A stretch of 57,598 nt of DNA from Desulfosporosinus sp. FKB (lineage in GTDB: Bacteria > Bacillota > Desulfitobacteriia > Desulfitobacteriales > Desulfitobacteriaceae), in assembly GCF_002196705.1 (NCBI RefSeq), contig NZ_NADJ01000011.1:1-57598 (forward strand). Direction: 5' to 3'. This document shows, piece by piece, positions 8,413 to 16,743 of the stretch. The notes under the pieces were generated by a model that did not search any database, had not been told where the DNA came from, and worked only from the letters and a program-made list of their open reading frames with translations. Made by a program: the position numbers and the translations under genes. Positions within the stretch are counted from its first letter, which is position 1, and every line of letters starts with the position of its first letter.

Positions 8413-8640
8413 TTAATTGGTTAACCGCTTCAACTTCAACTCGATGAGCCGTATTAAGGTTCCCAATTGCATCTTTTCCCCAAGTCGAAACTTTGTACAT
8501 GACTTTATGATTCCGCTACGGAAAAATCCTTTAATTTGAATTGTTCCGTTAATGATATTATCGTTAGATATCTTTACCGTAAACGTTGAACTTGGTCTTT
8601 CGTCTACACCTGCAGCGTTTTCTAACAAATTCGTTAACCT
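8413..8640 (-). pseudogene. Broken paralogue of the 7948-8370 gene
   Basis: The first part reads ERPSSTFTVKISNDNIINGT then IQIKGFF, aligning with RPTKQIIIAVKNDSILPVII and NGFF of the neighbour. After GIIKS the frame is wrong. In another frame the minus strand reads YKVSTWGKDAIGNLNTAHRV, which aligns with VEISVWGIDAAGDLVAAHRL. About 55 residues in between are missing. So this is a duplicate with an internal deletion and frameshift. Confidence 0.6.
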
Positions 8641-9107
8641 CCGAGTGTTACTTTATACTATGTAACTTGTACACTTTGTGTTACTTTCCACTATTTTCTT
8701 ATTAACACATAATAAAGAAATACCATGCTCATTTTCTAGAAATGTTTTTATCGGCGTAGTTAATAATTGTTACGCATATTGCAACGAAAAATAAATCCCA
8801 GGCAGTTAAAGACTAGGACTGTATTCGAACGAGATTTACCGCCAGAAACGTTTTTGATTCGTAAGCGTCAAACCAGTTGACGTATTAACAAATATCGACT
8901 CGTATCAAGCGATTACAGAAACTCCTCGTCACTGATGTCAACGACATCCAGAAACTGTGATTACTTTGGTGATTCGCGGGAATATACGCGCTACTTTTAT
9001 CTTTCCTCCCCTCACTTTCGCTAAATATTTACAAGAATATTCCTTTTTTGCGTCGAAGTTGATAATTGTTTAGACAAGCCAATCCATACAGTAAGGAGAT
9101 GAAATCA

Positions 9108-9365
9108 ATGATTTTGATAGGCAGCAATCTGTCCGATCCAATTGAGCAAGATGAAAAAGGAAAACATGTTTATAAACAGTATTGTCATAATATCAATATC
9201 TGTAAATCCTATGGGGAAATCAGTTTTGCATGTTTAGCAGGAGCTAACGCGAATACTAGGTGCTCATTAGGGGAAAAGATGCGGATAAGAGTATTGAATG
9301 ACTCTACCCAAACGCTACTTACAAGCCAAAGAAACCGAAACCTGAGAAACCAGATTAAGTCGTAA
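9108..9365 (+). CDS. Small hypothetical protein
   Basis: 85-residue frame starting at ATG 9108, with AAGGAG (9093-9098) 9 bases upstream. It is soluble and mixed in charge, with several cysteines in the middle (YCHNINICKSYGEISFACL). I do not recognise it. It is one of few plus-strand genes here and converges on the 9355-9615 gene, overlapping its end by 11 bp. The 8641-9107 gap before it shows no gene I can support. Confidence 0.4.
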   Translation: MILIGSNLSDPIEQDEKGKHVYKQYCHNINICKSYGEISFACLAGANANTRCSLGEKMRIRVLNDSTQTLLTSQRNRNLRNQIKS

Positions 9366-9615
9366 ATTTAGACTGCATGATAATTAGTTCAGCACTTTTT
9401 AATATCGAGATTGCTTCGTTGACGGTAAGTTGTTCTTGGCAGAGAACGCTTACAAAATTTGAAGCAATCTCTTCTTTTTTCTTGTTTATATCCTGCAGGA
9501 TCCTCATACGGTTTTCAGGTACATCCTTCGCAGTGAATTTTTCCTCCATATCTCGAATTGTTTCATGCCCTTTTTTCCAATCTCTTTCACCTTCTTTCAA
9601 TACCAACGTTTTCAC
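9355..9615 (-). CDS. Small helical hypothetical protein, second gene of a pair
   Basis: 86 residues, largely helical and charged (ERDWKKGHETIRDMEEKF, ILQDINKKKEEIASNFV, LTVNEAISILKSAELII). It starts with GTG at 9615, three bases after the stop of the upstream gene, so it depends on translation of that gene; no separate ribosome site is evident. Family unknown. The pair lies inside the candidate ssrA island and has the size and style of phage or plasmid accessory genes. Confidence 0.45.
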   Translation of the reverse strand: MKTLVLKEGERDWKKGHETIRDMEEKFTAKDVPENRMRILQDINKKKEEIASNFVSVLCQEQLTVNEAISILKSAELIIMQSKFTT

Positions 9616-9618
9616 AAA

Positions 9619-9891
9619 CTAGGAGAATTTCGAAAATACCTTTTCCAACTCTGCTCCCAATAGCAGTCCCCATTTTGCCGACATTTTTTCAAGTTCTCCA
9701 TCAGTTTTGATAATATTAATCCTGACTTCTCCATCCAGAATGTCGCAAATATCGGCTGATGCACTGATATGGTAGGTAGCCTCTTTGGACTGTTTCCCTT
9801 TAGACCAAGCAACAATTGTGCTAACGCCATTTTTAGCGTTGTCCATTTCCTGTTTGGTTGGGTAGAGATGTAACGTTAATCCGGTTAACAT
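9619..9891 (-). CDS. Small hypothetical protein, first gene of a pair
   Basis: 90 residues starting MLTGLTLHLYPTKQEMDNAK and containing VSTIVAWSKGKQSKEATYHI, CDILDGEVRINIIKTDGE and LLLGAELEKVFSKFS. It has an excellent ribosome site (AAAAAGGAGGG, 5 bases before the ATG at 9891). I do not recognise the family. It is directly followed by the 9355-9615 gene. Confidence 0.5.
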   Translation of the reverse strand: MLTGLTLHLYPTKQEMDNAKNGVSTIVAWSKGKQSKEATYHISASADICDILDGEVRINIIKTDGELEKMSAKWGLLLGAELEKVFSKFS

Positions 9892-9944
9892 TTTATCCCT
9901 CCTTTTTAACTTTCACTTAACCAACTTCGCTGCAAAACTATTGA

Positions 9945-10349
9945 GCTGCCCTTACACCACTTAAAGAAAAAATTGCCACTCTTGATTCTAAGATAAACAA
10001 CTGGATCGATGCTATTTGGGATGGTATTCTTGATCGAAATATCTTGGCGGCAAAAATAAAAGAAGCCAATGAAAAGAAGGACTTCCTTACTTCTCAATTG
10101 GCTCAAATTGAAGTTATCCAGCGAACTCCAGAAATTGATGATGAGGCGATTATAAAAGTCCTGGAAAATAGAAAAACCAGCCTTTTATCTGACAATCCAA
10201 AAGATCAAAAGACCGTCATTCAAGAATATGTTGATACTATTAAGGTCTTCTTTTTCTCTGAAGATAAAAAGCTTAATATTAACATTAAAGTCAAGTTCGA
10301 TATGTTAGGTGTGCCATTGGTCAGATTGTCGAAAAGTCACAATAATTAA
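9945..10349 (+). pseudogene. C-terminal fragment of a large serine recombinase
   Basis: The plus-strand frame is open from a TGA at 9942 to the stop after LVRLSKSHNN. It reads LKEKIATLDSKINNWIDAIW, ILAAKIKEANEKKDFLTSQL, DDEAIIKVLENRK and the ending VDTIKVFFFSEDKKLNINIK. This is the coiled-coil and C-terminal part of phage- or transposon-type large serine recombinases. The catalytic N-terminal domain and the recombinase zinc domain are missing and there is no start with a ribosome site, so it is a remnant. It lies within the candidate ssrA island, next to the IS1182 copy that may have truncated it. Confidence 0.7.
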
Positions 10350-10416
10350 CCATATAATGTATAAATATGATATAATATCCAAATAAGCTCGATTTCATCT
10401 GAAAAAGGGTAGTTCT

Positions 10417-11954
10417 ATGGGATTTATTCGCGGAGAAAGTCGGAACCAGATGCATCTCTATCCAATAACTCTAGAAGAACTTGTAGACGAAAATAACCCT
10501 GTTCGAGTCATTGATGCCTTCGTCAACCAACTTACCATGGACGAATTAAAATTTCTTAGGACCACACCAGCGAACACCGGTAGACCTCCCTACGATCCCA
10601 AGGACCTACTCAAACTTTACATATACGGCTATTTTAACCGCATCCGTTCCAGCCGCAGACTGATGATCGAATGCCGACGCAATATTGAGCTTTTCTATCT
10701 GCTCAACCGCTTAACCCCTGATTTCCGAACCATTGCCGACTTCCGCAAAAACAATGCCAAGGCTATTAAACATGTCTTTAAGGCCTTCGTCAAAGTATGT
10801 ATTGACCTGAAACTCTACGAGCGCGAACTCGTTGCCGTAGATGGTTCGAAATTCCGGGCAGTTAATGGGCGCAAGAAAATGTATAACGAAGAAATTTTAA
10901 CTATGAAACTCCTGCGAATTGAGGAGAACATTACCAACTACCTGAACGAACTTGATCATGCTGATCAGCATGATCAGAAACCATCCGGTTATACATCCGA
11001 AGAAATTAAACAGAAGTTAGCCGAACTGAAACAGCGTAAAGAAACGTATCAAGGCTATTTGACGGAATTGAAGGAAACTGGTGAAACGCAGCTTCTGACC
11101 ACAGACCCCCAGTCAAGAATGATGAGAACCAAAGACGGTTTTGCTTGTTGCTATAACGTCCAGACCGCAGTTGATCAAACCAGTCATCTAATTGCTGAGT
11201 ATGAAGTCACGAACTCCTGCAACGATTACAACAGCCTCACTACGATGGCCCAACAAAGTAAGGATATTCTGCAGGTTGAAACCATTCATGTCGCAGCTGA
11301 TAAGGGCTACGATTACAGAGCAAGAGCGCAGGTCCAAGAAGCCTCAGGATATTGGGCGCTGCCTTAAGGCAGGAGTTTTGCCCACATTTTACGAACATAC
11401 GATTCTTGATATTGAAGTTCAGGAGCAGAACCAGGTCAGTTGCTTTGCCCGTAATTCCGATGATACGGTTACTTGTCCGATGGGTAATACGTTAACCAAA
11501 GTACGCAGCCATAAAGGAGGTAGTGCTAGTTACCAGAACCGTTTGGCCTGCCGAAAATGTCCCAATCGCTGCACGTCGAGGAGAGATTACATGGTCGTTA
11601 GATATGGACCCACCACGAAGTATGCACCGGTTCTGATGTATGGCACAGCGACGGGCAGTTGCAGGTGTACCCGGCTTCAGAAACGCCCTACAATACCTTC
11701 TCGGCTCTAAAACGACGGAGCAAAAAGAAAGTGGTTTTACATATACGCGACGACATACCGACTCAAAAGCTGCGATTATGCTCTCAGAGCATCCCTTTGG
11801 GACGGTTAAATGGTACCACGGAGCCCACTATCTTCTATGTAAGGACATAGAAAAAGCCACAGGCAAGCTGGGGCTAAATTTTCTTGCGTATAATTTAAAA
11901 AGAGCCATTAACATGGTAGGAACTGAGAAATTAGTAGCTGCAATGAAGGCCTAA
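10417..11954 (+). pseudogene. IS1182-family transposase, frameshifted
   Basis: The transposase of an IS1182-type insertion sequence (DDE superfamily). The first 316 codons are intact (start MGFIRGESRNQMHLYPITLE, then the N-terminal DUF772-like part and the first catalytic Asp in LVAVDGSKFRAVN). The frame ends at 11367 after EASGYWALP. The protein continues in frame 2 from about 11340 (IGRCLKAGVLPTFYEHTILD to KYAPVLMYG), then returns to frame 1 for SETPYNTFSALKRRSKKKVV, and ends in frame 3 (LSEHPFGTVKWYHGAHYLLC) at 11954. At least three shifts mean the copy is dead. The typical Glu-containing C-terminal block EHPFGTVKWYHG is kept. A terminator follows. I could not fix the element's terminal repeats. 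Confidence 0.85.
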
Positions 11955-11967
11955 GGGCCTTCTTTTT
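11945..11967 (+). terminator. Terminator of the IS1182 transposase
   Basis: GAAGGCC / GGCCTTC stem with a 4-base loop followed by T5 on the plus strand, overlapping the transposase stop codon. Confidence 0.75.
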
Positions 11968-12017
11968 ATGTTTTTTGGTTAAAAAATCAGGCTCAAAAAG
12001 CCTCTATAAAAACAGTT

Positions 12018-12045
12018 AAACCCGCATGAATAGCGGGTTTTTAGA
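12018..12045. terminator. Terminator next to the ssrA 3' end
   Basis: AAACCCGC / GCGGGTTT stem (12018-12025 and 12033-12040), 13 bp beyond the tmRNA 3' end. The T run is better on the plus strand (TTTTT), so it can stop readthrough from the IS; on the minus strand it would end the ssrA transcript less efficiently. Confidence 0.6.
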
Positions 12046-12052
12046 CAAATTA

Positions 12053-12403
12053 TGGTGGAAGCGAGGGGAATTGCACCCCTGTATCGAAGAGCGGCCACAA
12101 AAGCGTCTACGCGTGTATCCTTTATTTTAAATTTCGCCACTCATGACTCCTAAAGGCAAGGATTCATTTCAGGCTAGCTCGATGATCTTAGCTAATGTCT
12201 CCGAGCATTGACATTAGAGCGTCCTACTAATTTGACACCCTGACCCTTCACCGTAGGTCAGAAGGAAGGATGCTAGCGGCACTTAGGCAGCTAGAGCGAA
12301 ATTATCTTCGTTAACTATTTGTGTCCACCGTTTAACGAGACCAGGTGGAATCTCGACGCGCAACCTTTGCTATCGCTTCCCCGAGCGAGTCTAAAACGCC
12401 CCC
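12053..12403 (-). ncRNA. ssrA: Transfer-messenger RNA (tmRNA)
   Basis: tmRNA frees stalled ribosomes and tags the nascent peptide for proteolysis. The 5' end GGGGGCG (12403-12397) pairs with CGCTTCC at the 3' end, followed by ACCA; the third pair is the G-U needed for alanine charging. A T-arm-like GGGGTGCAATTCCCC precedes the 3' end. The tag reading frame on the minus strand (12312-12283) encodes NEDNFALAA then TAA; with the charged alanine the tag is ANEDNFALAA. AAC as the resume codon is inferred by aligning the preceding AATAGTT with other tmRNAs. Length 351 nt is normal. The 3' terminal 14 bases recur at 7438-7451. Confidence 0.95.
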
Positions 12404-12422
12404 GTTTGAATATTACTTGCAC

Positions 12423-12450
12423 AGTATAACACATTATAACTTAATTCCAA
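12423..12450 (-). promoter_or_regulatory. Likely sigma-A promoter of ssrA
   Basis: On the minus strand TTGGAA (12450-12445) and TATACT (12428-12423) are 16 bases apart, about 20 bases upstream of the mature 5' end. The precursor would be trimmed by RNase P. The rest of the gap up to cobD (to 12675) is AT-rich with no recognisable feature. Confidence 0.5.
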
Positions 12451-12675
12451 GCTGAAGATTTATGGTTTTAAAACGTTTTTATACCAATTAAACCATTTCA
12501 TTTGAAATTCTACTTTTAACATTAACTTTAAACTCTATAAATTTTGATATTAAATAAACAAGCATTAAAGATTAAGGATTAATCCCAATTACATGAAGAA
12601 TCCTGTAAATAAAACATGTTTCCAGTTTCCCAACCATTATTGAATTGAGAACGAACCTTAGGTAGATTACTTTAA

Positions 12676-13764
12676 CTATAGATAGAAACCTTTAAGAGCT
12701 TCAATCAATTTCTGCATGGCTGAGATATCCTTAATGGCAACTCTCATAAAATCCCCCTTCAAACCGGTAAAATTGCGGCAATCACGTACAAGAATTCCTC
12801 TCTTCCCAAGATAAGGGATTAATTTGGAAATGGAAGAGTCTAGAACCTCAATCAAAGCAAAATTCGCTGTAGTGGGATAAATCCTTAGATAAGGAAAACA
12901 AGCCGCTTCAAATTCGTGATAAAAATAGGATCGGCTTTCTTCGATCTTATTTCGTACATCTTGAGAATATGTAAGATCCTCAAGCGCTGAAATCCCGGCT
13001 TTTTGAGCAAGGGCATTAACCGACCACGGATCGCGAAATCCTTCAAATTGGGCTAACAGTGATCGATCAGCAAAAGCAGCCCCTAAACGCAATCCGGGGA
13101 TACTGTAGAACTTCGTTAAGGAATATAAAACAATGAGATGTTGATATTTGGTTAAATAAGTGCGAGCTGACGTATACTGTCCAGATGGTAAAAAATCAAA
13201 AAAGGACTCATCGAAGAGAATTTTACAATCCATCACTGCGCACAGCTTAAGAATTTGTTCAAAGGAATCCTGTTGTAAGACAGTACCGGTAGGATTATGA
13301 GGAGAACATAGAAATAAAAGATCACAGTCCTTTAACGTTTCGGACCATTGTTCTTTAGTTAAATGGCAGCCGTTCCAGCCCTCTGCTCCCAAAGTGATAT
13401 AACACACCTCAGCTCCCACCGATCGAGCTGCTCGTTCGTATTCACTAAAGGTTGGCAGCGGGATAACTACTTTGCGGGGTTTTAGGGCATTCACGATGGT
13501 AAAGATTAATTCCCCGGCACCGTTACCGACCATTATTTCCTCAAGAGGCAGACGTGTATGACTTGCAAGAGCTGTTCTCAAGGCCAGACATTCGGGATCA
13601 GGATAGCTTACAATTTCCTTTAGACCTTCTTCTAGTGACTCCCATACTCTTTGTGGAGGTCCGAAAGGATTAATATTTGCCGACAAATCTATAAAGTCAT
13701 GTAAGCCATAGTTTTCCTGAGCTTTTCTAAGATTACCGCCGTGCACGATGATGTCACCCCGCAT
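12676..13764 (-). CDS. cobD: L-threonine-O-3-phosphate decarboxylase CobD
   Basis: PLP enzyme that makes (R)-1-amino-2-propanol phosphate, the linker attached to cobyric acid. The 362-residue product is a class I/II aminotransferase-fold protein with HGGNLRKA at the N-terminus, DLSANINPFGPP, SPHNPTGTV (154-162), FDESFFDF and the PLP lysine Lys218 in SLTKFYSIPGLRLG. Histidinol-phosphate aminotransferase is the close relative, but the HGG N-terminus and cobalamin-operon context settle it. It overlaps the upstream pduX-like gene by 11 bp, the product of which supplies its substrate. It is the last gene of the operon; no clear terminator follows before ssrA. Confidence 0.93.
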   Translation of the reverse strand: MRGDIIVHGGNLRKAQENYGLHDFIDLSANINPFGPPQRVWESLEEGLKEIVSYPDPECLALRTALASHTRLPLEEIMVGNGAGELIFTIVNALKPRKVVIPLPTFSEYERAARSVGAEVCYITLGAEGWNGCHLTKEQWSETLKDCDLLFLCSPHNPTGTVLQQDSFEQILKLCAVMDCKILFDESFFDFLPSGQYTSARTYLTKYQHLIVLYSLTKFYSIPGLRLGAAFADRSLLAQFEGFRDPWSVNALAQKAGISALEDLTYSQDVRNKIEESRSYFYHEFEAACFPYLRIYPTTANFALIEVLDSSISKLIPYLGKRGILVRDCRNFTGLKGDFMRVAIKDISAMQKLIEALKGFYL

Positions 13765-14671
13765 TTTCTGTATACTTTAGATTCTTGGTTATAATTCCTC
13801 CAGGATGGCTGTTAAAGACATCGAGATAAACAGGATTGAATCGTTGCTGAACTTCACGCTGCAGATGGCTGCGAAGTACCCGTTCAACGGATTCCGAGGC
13901 TGGGAAAATTCCGGCCAGCAACGTTCCGCTGTGAGCTGTTACCACGCCTAAGCCACCGTTTTGCAGAACCCAATCAAGAAACGGTTTAAATTGAGGTTTA
14001 GGATTTATCTCAAGATTGCATTGAGCACTTATTGTCCCAGATGCAGCTAATTTTTCGATATCCCCCTGCTCAATTCCTTCCAAAGCTAATTTGTAGGCTC
14101 TTTGAATCGTACCTTCAAAACGACGGTAATGTTCTCCGAGTCCCGGGCGGGCATTAAAGGCTTTAGTATCGATTGAACCGCCCCAATCCAGAGCTAAAAA
14201 CAAAGCGGGTATGGAAGATCCCAGAAAGCGATAGTTATGTCTTTGAACATGTTCAAGGGCAGTAATTCCGGGAAACATCACACTGTCACTTGGCTCTATG
14301 CGTAGAGCTAATTTCATCACTTGCTCAGGAGCAGGATTTTGATCTAAAGCCAATAAAAGTGCTGCGGCAGCAGCTGAAATATCGGCCGTTGAACTGGCCA
14401 TTCCTTTCCCTTCCGGAAGCTGCTGAAGAAATTCGACTTGCCCACCTAACGTTTTCAAGCCCAAATCTTCCTTGAGCAATTCCAATACCTGAAGAACTTT
14501 CGTTTTTTGTATAGGGAGATCCCATTGGCCGCTAAGCGGGTTAAGGGTCACTTTGATCTCCGCAAAGCGATCGATGGGACAATCGACAAGAAATGGGACT
14601 CCACCGTGAGCCCCTTGTACCCATTCCCCGCATGTTCCCGGACACCGGGCTAAACCGACCGAGAAATTCAT
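13754..14671 (-). CDS. pduX: L-threonine kinase, PduX-type GHMP kinase
   Basis: GHMP-family kinase expected to phosphorylate L-threonine for CobD. At 305 residues it has the PduX-like N-terminus ARCPGTCGEWVQGAHGG, the GHMP ATP loop LPEGKGMASSTADISAA (about 104-120), and a C-terminal VVTAHSGTLLAGIFP-type motif 3. The start ATG overlaps the cobO stop by one base (TAATG) with GGGGGA upstream, so the pair is translationally coupled. The product is used by the next gene, cobD. The specific threonine substrate is inferred from family and position. Confidence 0.85.
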   Translation of the reverse strand: MNFSVGLARCPGTCGEWVQGAHGGVPFLVDCPIDRFAEIKVTLNPLSGQWDLPIQKTKVLQVLELLKEDLGLKTLGGQVEFLQQLPEGKGMASSTADISAAAAALLLALDQNPAPEQVMKLALRIEPSDSVMFPGITALEHVQRHNYRFLGSSIPALFLALDWGGSIDTKAFNARPGLGEHYRRFEGTIQRAYKLALEGIEQGDIEKLAASGTISAQCNLEINPKPQFKPFLDWVLQNGGLGVVTAHSGTLLAGIFPASESVERVLRSHLQREVQQRFNPVYLDVFNSHPGGIITKNLKYTENAG

Positions 14672-15228
14672 TAATATTCAATCCCCCTACGACTGTGTAC
14701 CCCTTGAGCGAAAGGATGTTTAATTGAGTTTAAGTCCCACCAGGAATCTACCCAAGGTTCTATTGCTTCGGGCATTCCCCTGCCGGTTAGAATCCAGCGC
14801 ATATGAGTGTTAGCTGAAAGAAGTTCCTGCAGTCGATTTAAGCTTAGAAAACCTTTATTCAGAGCATGACTGACTTCATCTAAAATAATGAGGTCATAGC
14901 AATTACTTTTAGCTTCTTTAATGACATAATCGCAGGCCATATTGACAAGTTCATTGGCGATCTCCGGGTCGCGATTTTGGCGAAAGCATTCACCACATCC
15001 CGTACAATGCTTCAATCCGGTGCGAATCATTCCCGACCAACGACATCCTACACCGAACTGAACAAGGGGAATCCCCAACCGATTCAGAGCCATAAGCTCG
15101 CCGCTATACGTACTCCCCTTTAGAAATTGCACCATGAGAACCTTTTTACCTTCGGAATTGGCTAATAATGCGTCCCCGATCGCTGATGTAGTTTTTCCTT
15201 TGCCCTGACCCGTGTAGACTGTAATCAT
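14671..15228 (-). CDS. cobO: Corrinoid adenosyltransferase CobO/BtuR type
   Basis: Transfers the 5'-deoxyadenosyl group of ATP to reduced cobalt in corrinoids. 185 residues from ATG 15228 (MITVYTGQGKGKTTSAIGDA); the P-loop GQGKGKTT occupies residues 7-14. Then come VLMVQFLKG, the DLIILDEVSHALNKGFL Walker B region and WILTGRGMP, all normal for CobA/CobO. There are extra cysteines in HCTGCGECFRQ. The GGAGGGG site 9 bases upstream supports this start over the in-frame ATG at 15237, which would overlap the cbiA stop. Co-transcribed with cbiA upstream and the threonine kinase downstream. Confidence 0.93.
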   Translation of the reverse strand: MITVYTGQGKGKTTSAIGDALLANSEGKKVLMVQFLKGSTYSGELMALNRLGIPLVQFGVGCRWSGMIRTGLKHCTGCGECFRQNRDPEIANELVNMACDYVIKEAKSNCYDLIILDEVSHALNKGFLSLNRLQELLSANTHMRWILTGRGMPEAIEPWVDSWWDLNSIKHPFAQGVHSRRGIEY

Positions 15229-15233
15229 TTTAA

Positions 15234-16724
15234 TCATCCCCTCCGTTGAGAGGTAAACCAATGCTGCATTAATTCAGGTTGTCCGGCAAAGTTGAGATGA
15301 AGGTAAGAAGCCACAAGATTGTCCCGCACATATCCCTCTAGGCGATCTGGTTGTTCTCCTTTAAACAGTTCGTAAACCGTCGGAACTTCTGATTCGTAGG
15401 TAACTCGTGAGTAATGGAATTCATGACCCTGCACCACGGTTCCCCTGGGTCCAAGAAAATTATCTTCTCTGAAAACGCCTCTGCGATAACCTATACCTTG
15501 CAAGCGTTTCGTCATTTCTGCTTTCATGGGAATGAGACCGGCCATAGGGAGTTCTGTTCCTTCAAAACTTGTGATCGATTTCCCCAGGTACATATAGCCG
15601 CCGCATTCCGCATAAATGGGTTTCCCGCTTGCCGCAAAGCCGCGCAGGGAGTCAAGAAAGGGAATATTATCACTCAACTCTTGGAGATGCAGCTCGGGAA
15701 AACCACCTCCGAGAAAGATTCCATCCAGGTCGTCCGGCAGAGCCTGATCATGCAATGGGCTAAAGGGCATAAGAGAACAGTTCAGGCCTTCGGCAAGGTC
15801 CAAAGCATCCTGGTAATAAAATAAGAAAGCCTCATCCCAAGCTAACCCTAAACGAAATTTATGGTCGGATACCTTCAGGTCCAAGTGACCCTTACGATTT
15901 GCGTATCCAGATTCACCCTGATCCGGATTACTATTCTTAATCGTGCCGATATGGTTTAAGGCATCGATACCGCGATTAAAGCCAAAGGATAAATTATCAT
16001 TGTAATTGTTAATGTCAGCTTGAGTGGTATCTGGAAAATCAGGAGCCTGCAGCATGATTTTTTCGATCTGCTCAAGATCAAGGTACTTTTGCATAAATTC
16101 GGAGAGGGACTCAATGAATCCTTCCAGCAAGCCACCTTCTCCAACGGGAATTAATCCCAAATGCCGCTCAGGCAGGTGAAGTGACGTTTCTTTCGGCAGG
16201 ACTCCGAGTACAGGGATTTCAAGTTCTAAAAGGGCCTCTCGGATTATTTTTTCCTGGGCTGGTGACTTAACGCGATTTAGAATGACACCTTGAAGACTCA
16301 CCTCAGGATCATAGGTTTTGAATCCATGCACCAAAGCTGCTGCGCTTCGGGACATGGAAGAAGCATCAATAATCAGTATTATCGGAGCTTTGAGGAGCTT
16401 TGCCACATCGGCGGTACTGCCAAAACCGGCAGTTCCGCTCATACCGTCGAACATTCCCATGACACCTTCGATCACTGCCCAGCGTTCCTGAGAACTTTGC
16501 AGGAAAATCGAAGGCAGACGGTCTCCCAGCAGCCAGCGGTCAAGATTGCGTGATGGTCTCCCGGTCGCAGCCGCATGATAACTGGGATCAATATAATCGG
16601 GGCCGACCTTATACCCTTGAATCGGACGCTGGCGTTTATTTAACGCTGCCATTAATCCTGTAGCCAGAGTAGTTTTGCCCACTCCGCTGTGTGTACCTGC
16701 CAGGACTATGCGAGGAATCTTCAC
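15234..16724 (-). CDS. cbiA: Cobyrinic acid a,c-diamide synthase CbiA (CobB)
   Basis: ATP- and glutamine-dependent amidation of the a and c side chains of cobyrinic acid. 496 residues: the N-terminal dethiobiotin-synthetase-like domain has the P-loop GTHSGVGKTT (10-19) and YKVGPDYIDP. The C-terminal class I amidotransferase domain has the nucleophile Cys374 in YAECGGYMYLG and the His in GHEFHYS. A less conserved Asn/Asp/Gly-rich linker at about 232-285 joins the domains and is longer than usual. It starts 19 bp after cbiB with a GGGGGCGA-like site. All catalytic residues are present. Confidence 0.93.
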   Translation of the reverse strand: MKIPRIVLAGTHSGVGKTTLATGLMAALNKRQRPIQGYKVGPDYIDPSYHAAATGRPSRNLDRWLLGDRLPSIFLQSSQERWAVIEGVMGMFDGMSGTAGFGSTADVAKLLKAPIILIIDASSMSRSAAALVHGFKTYDPEVSLQGVILNRVKSPAQEKIIREALLELEIPVLGVLPKETSLHLPERHLGLIPVGEGGLLEGFIESLSEFMQKYLDLEQIEKIMLQAPDFPDTTQADINNYNDNLSFGFNRGIDALNHIGTIKNSNPDQGESGYANRKGHLDLKVSDHKFRLGLAWDEAFLFYYQDALDLAEGLNCSLMPFSPLHDQALPDDLDGIFLGGGFPELHLQELSDNIPFLDSLRGFAASGKPIYAECGGYMYLGKSITSFEGTELPMAGLIPMKAEMTKRLQGIGYRRGVFREDNFLGPRGTVVQGHEFHYSRVTYESEVPTVYELFKGEQPDRLEGYVRDNLVASYLHLNFAGQPELMQHWFTSQRRG

Positions 16725-16743
16725 GATGTCGCCCCCTTCTAAA

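Noticed and set aside
14290-16553. Several plus-strand frames of 60-140 codons across cbiA, cobO and pduX
   Set aside because: Antisense shadows of strongly coding minus-strand genes; no ribosome sites.
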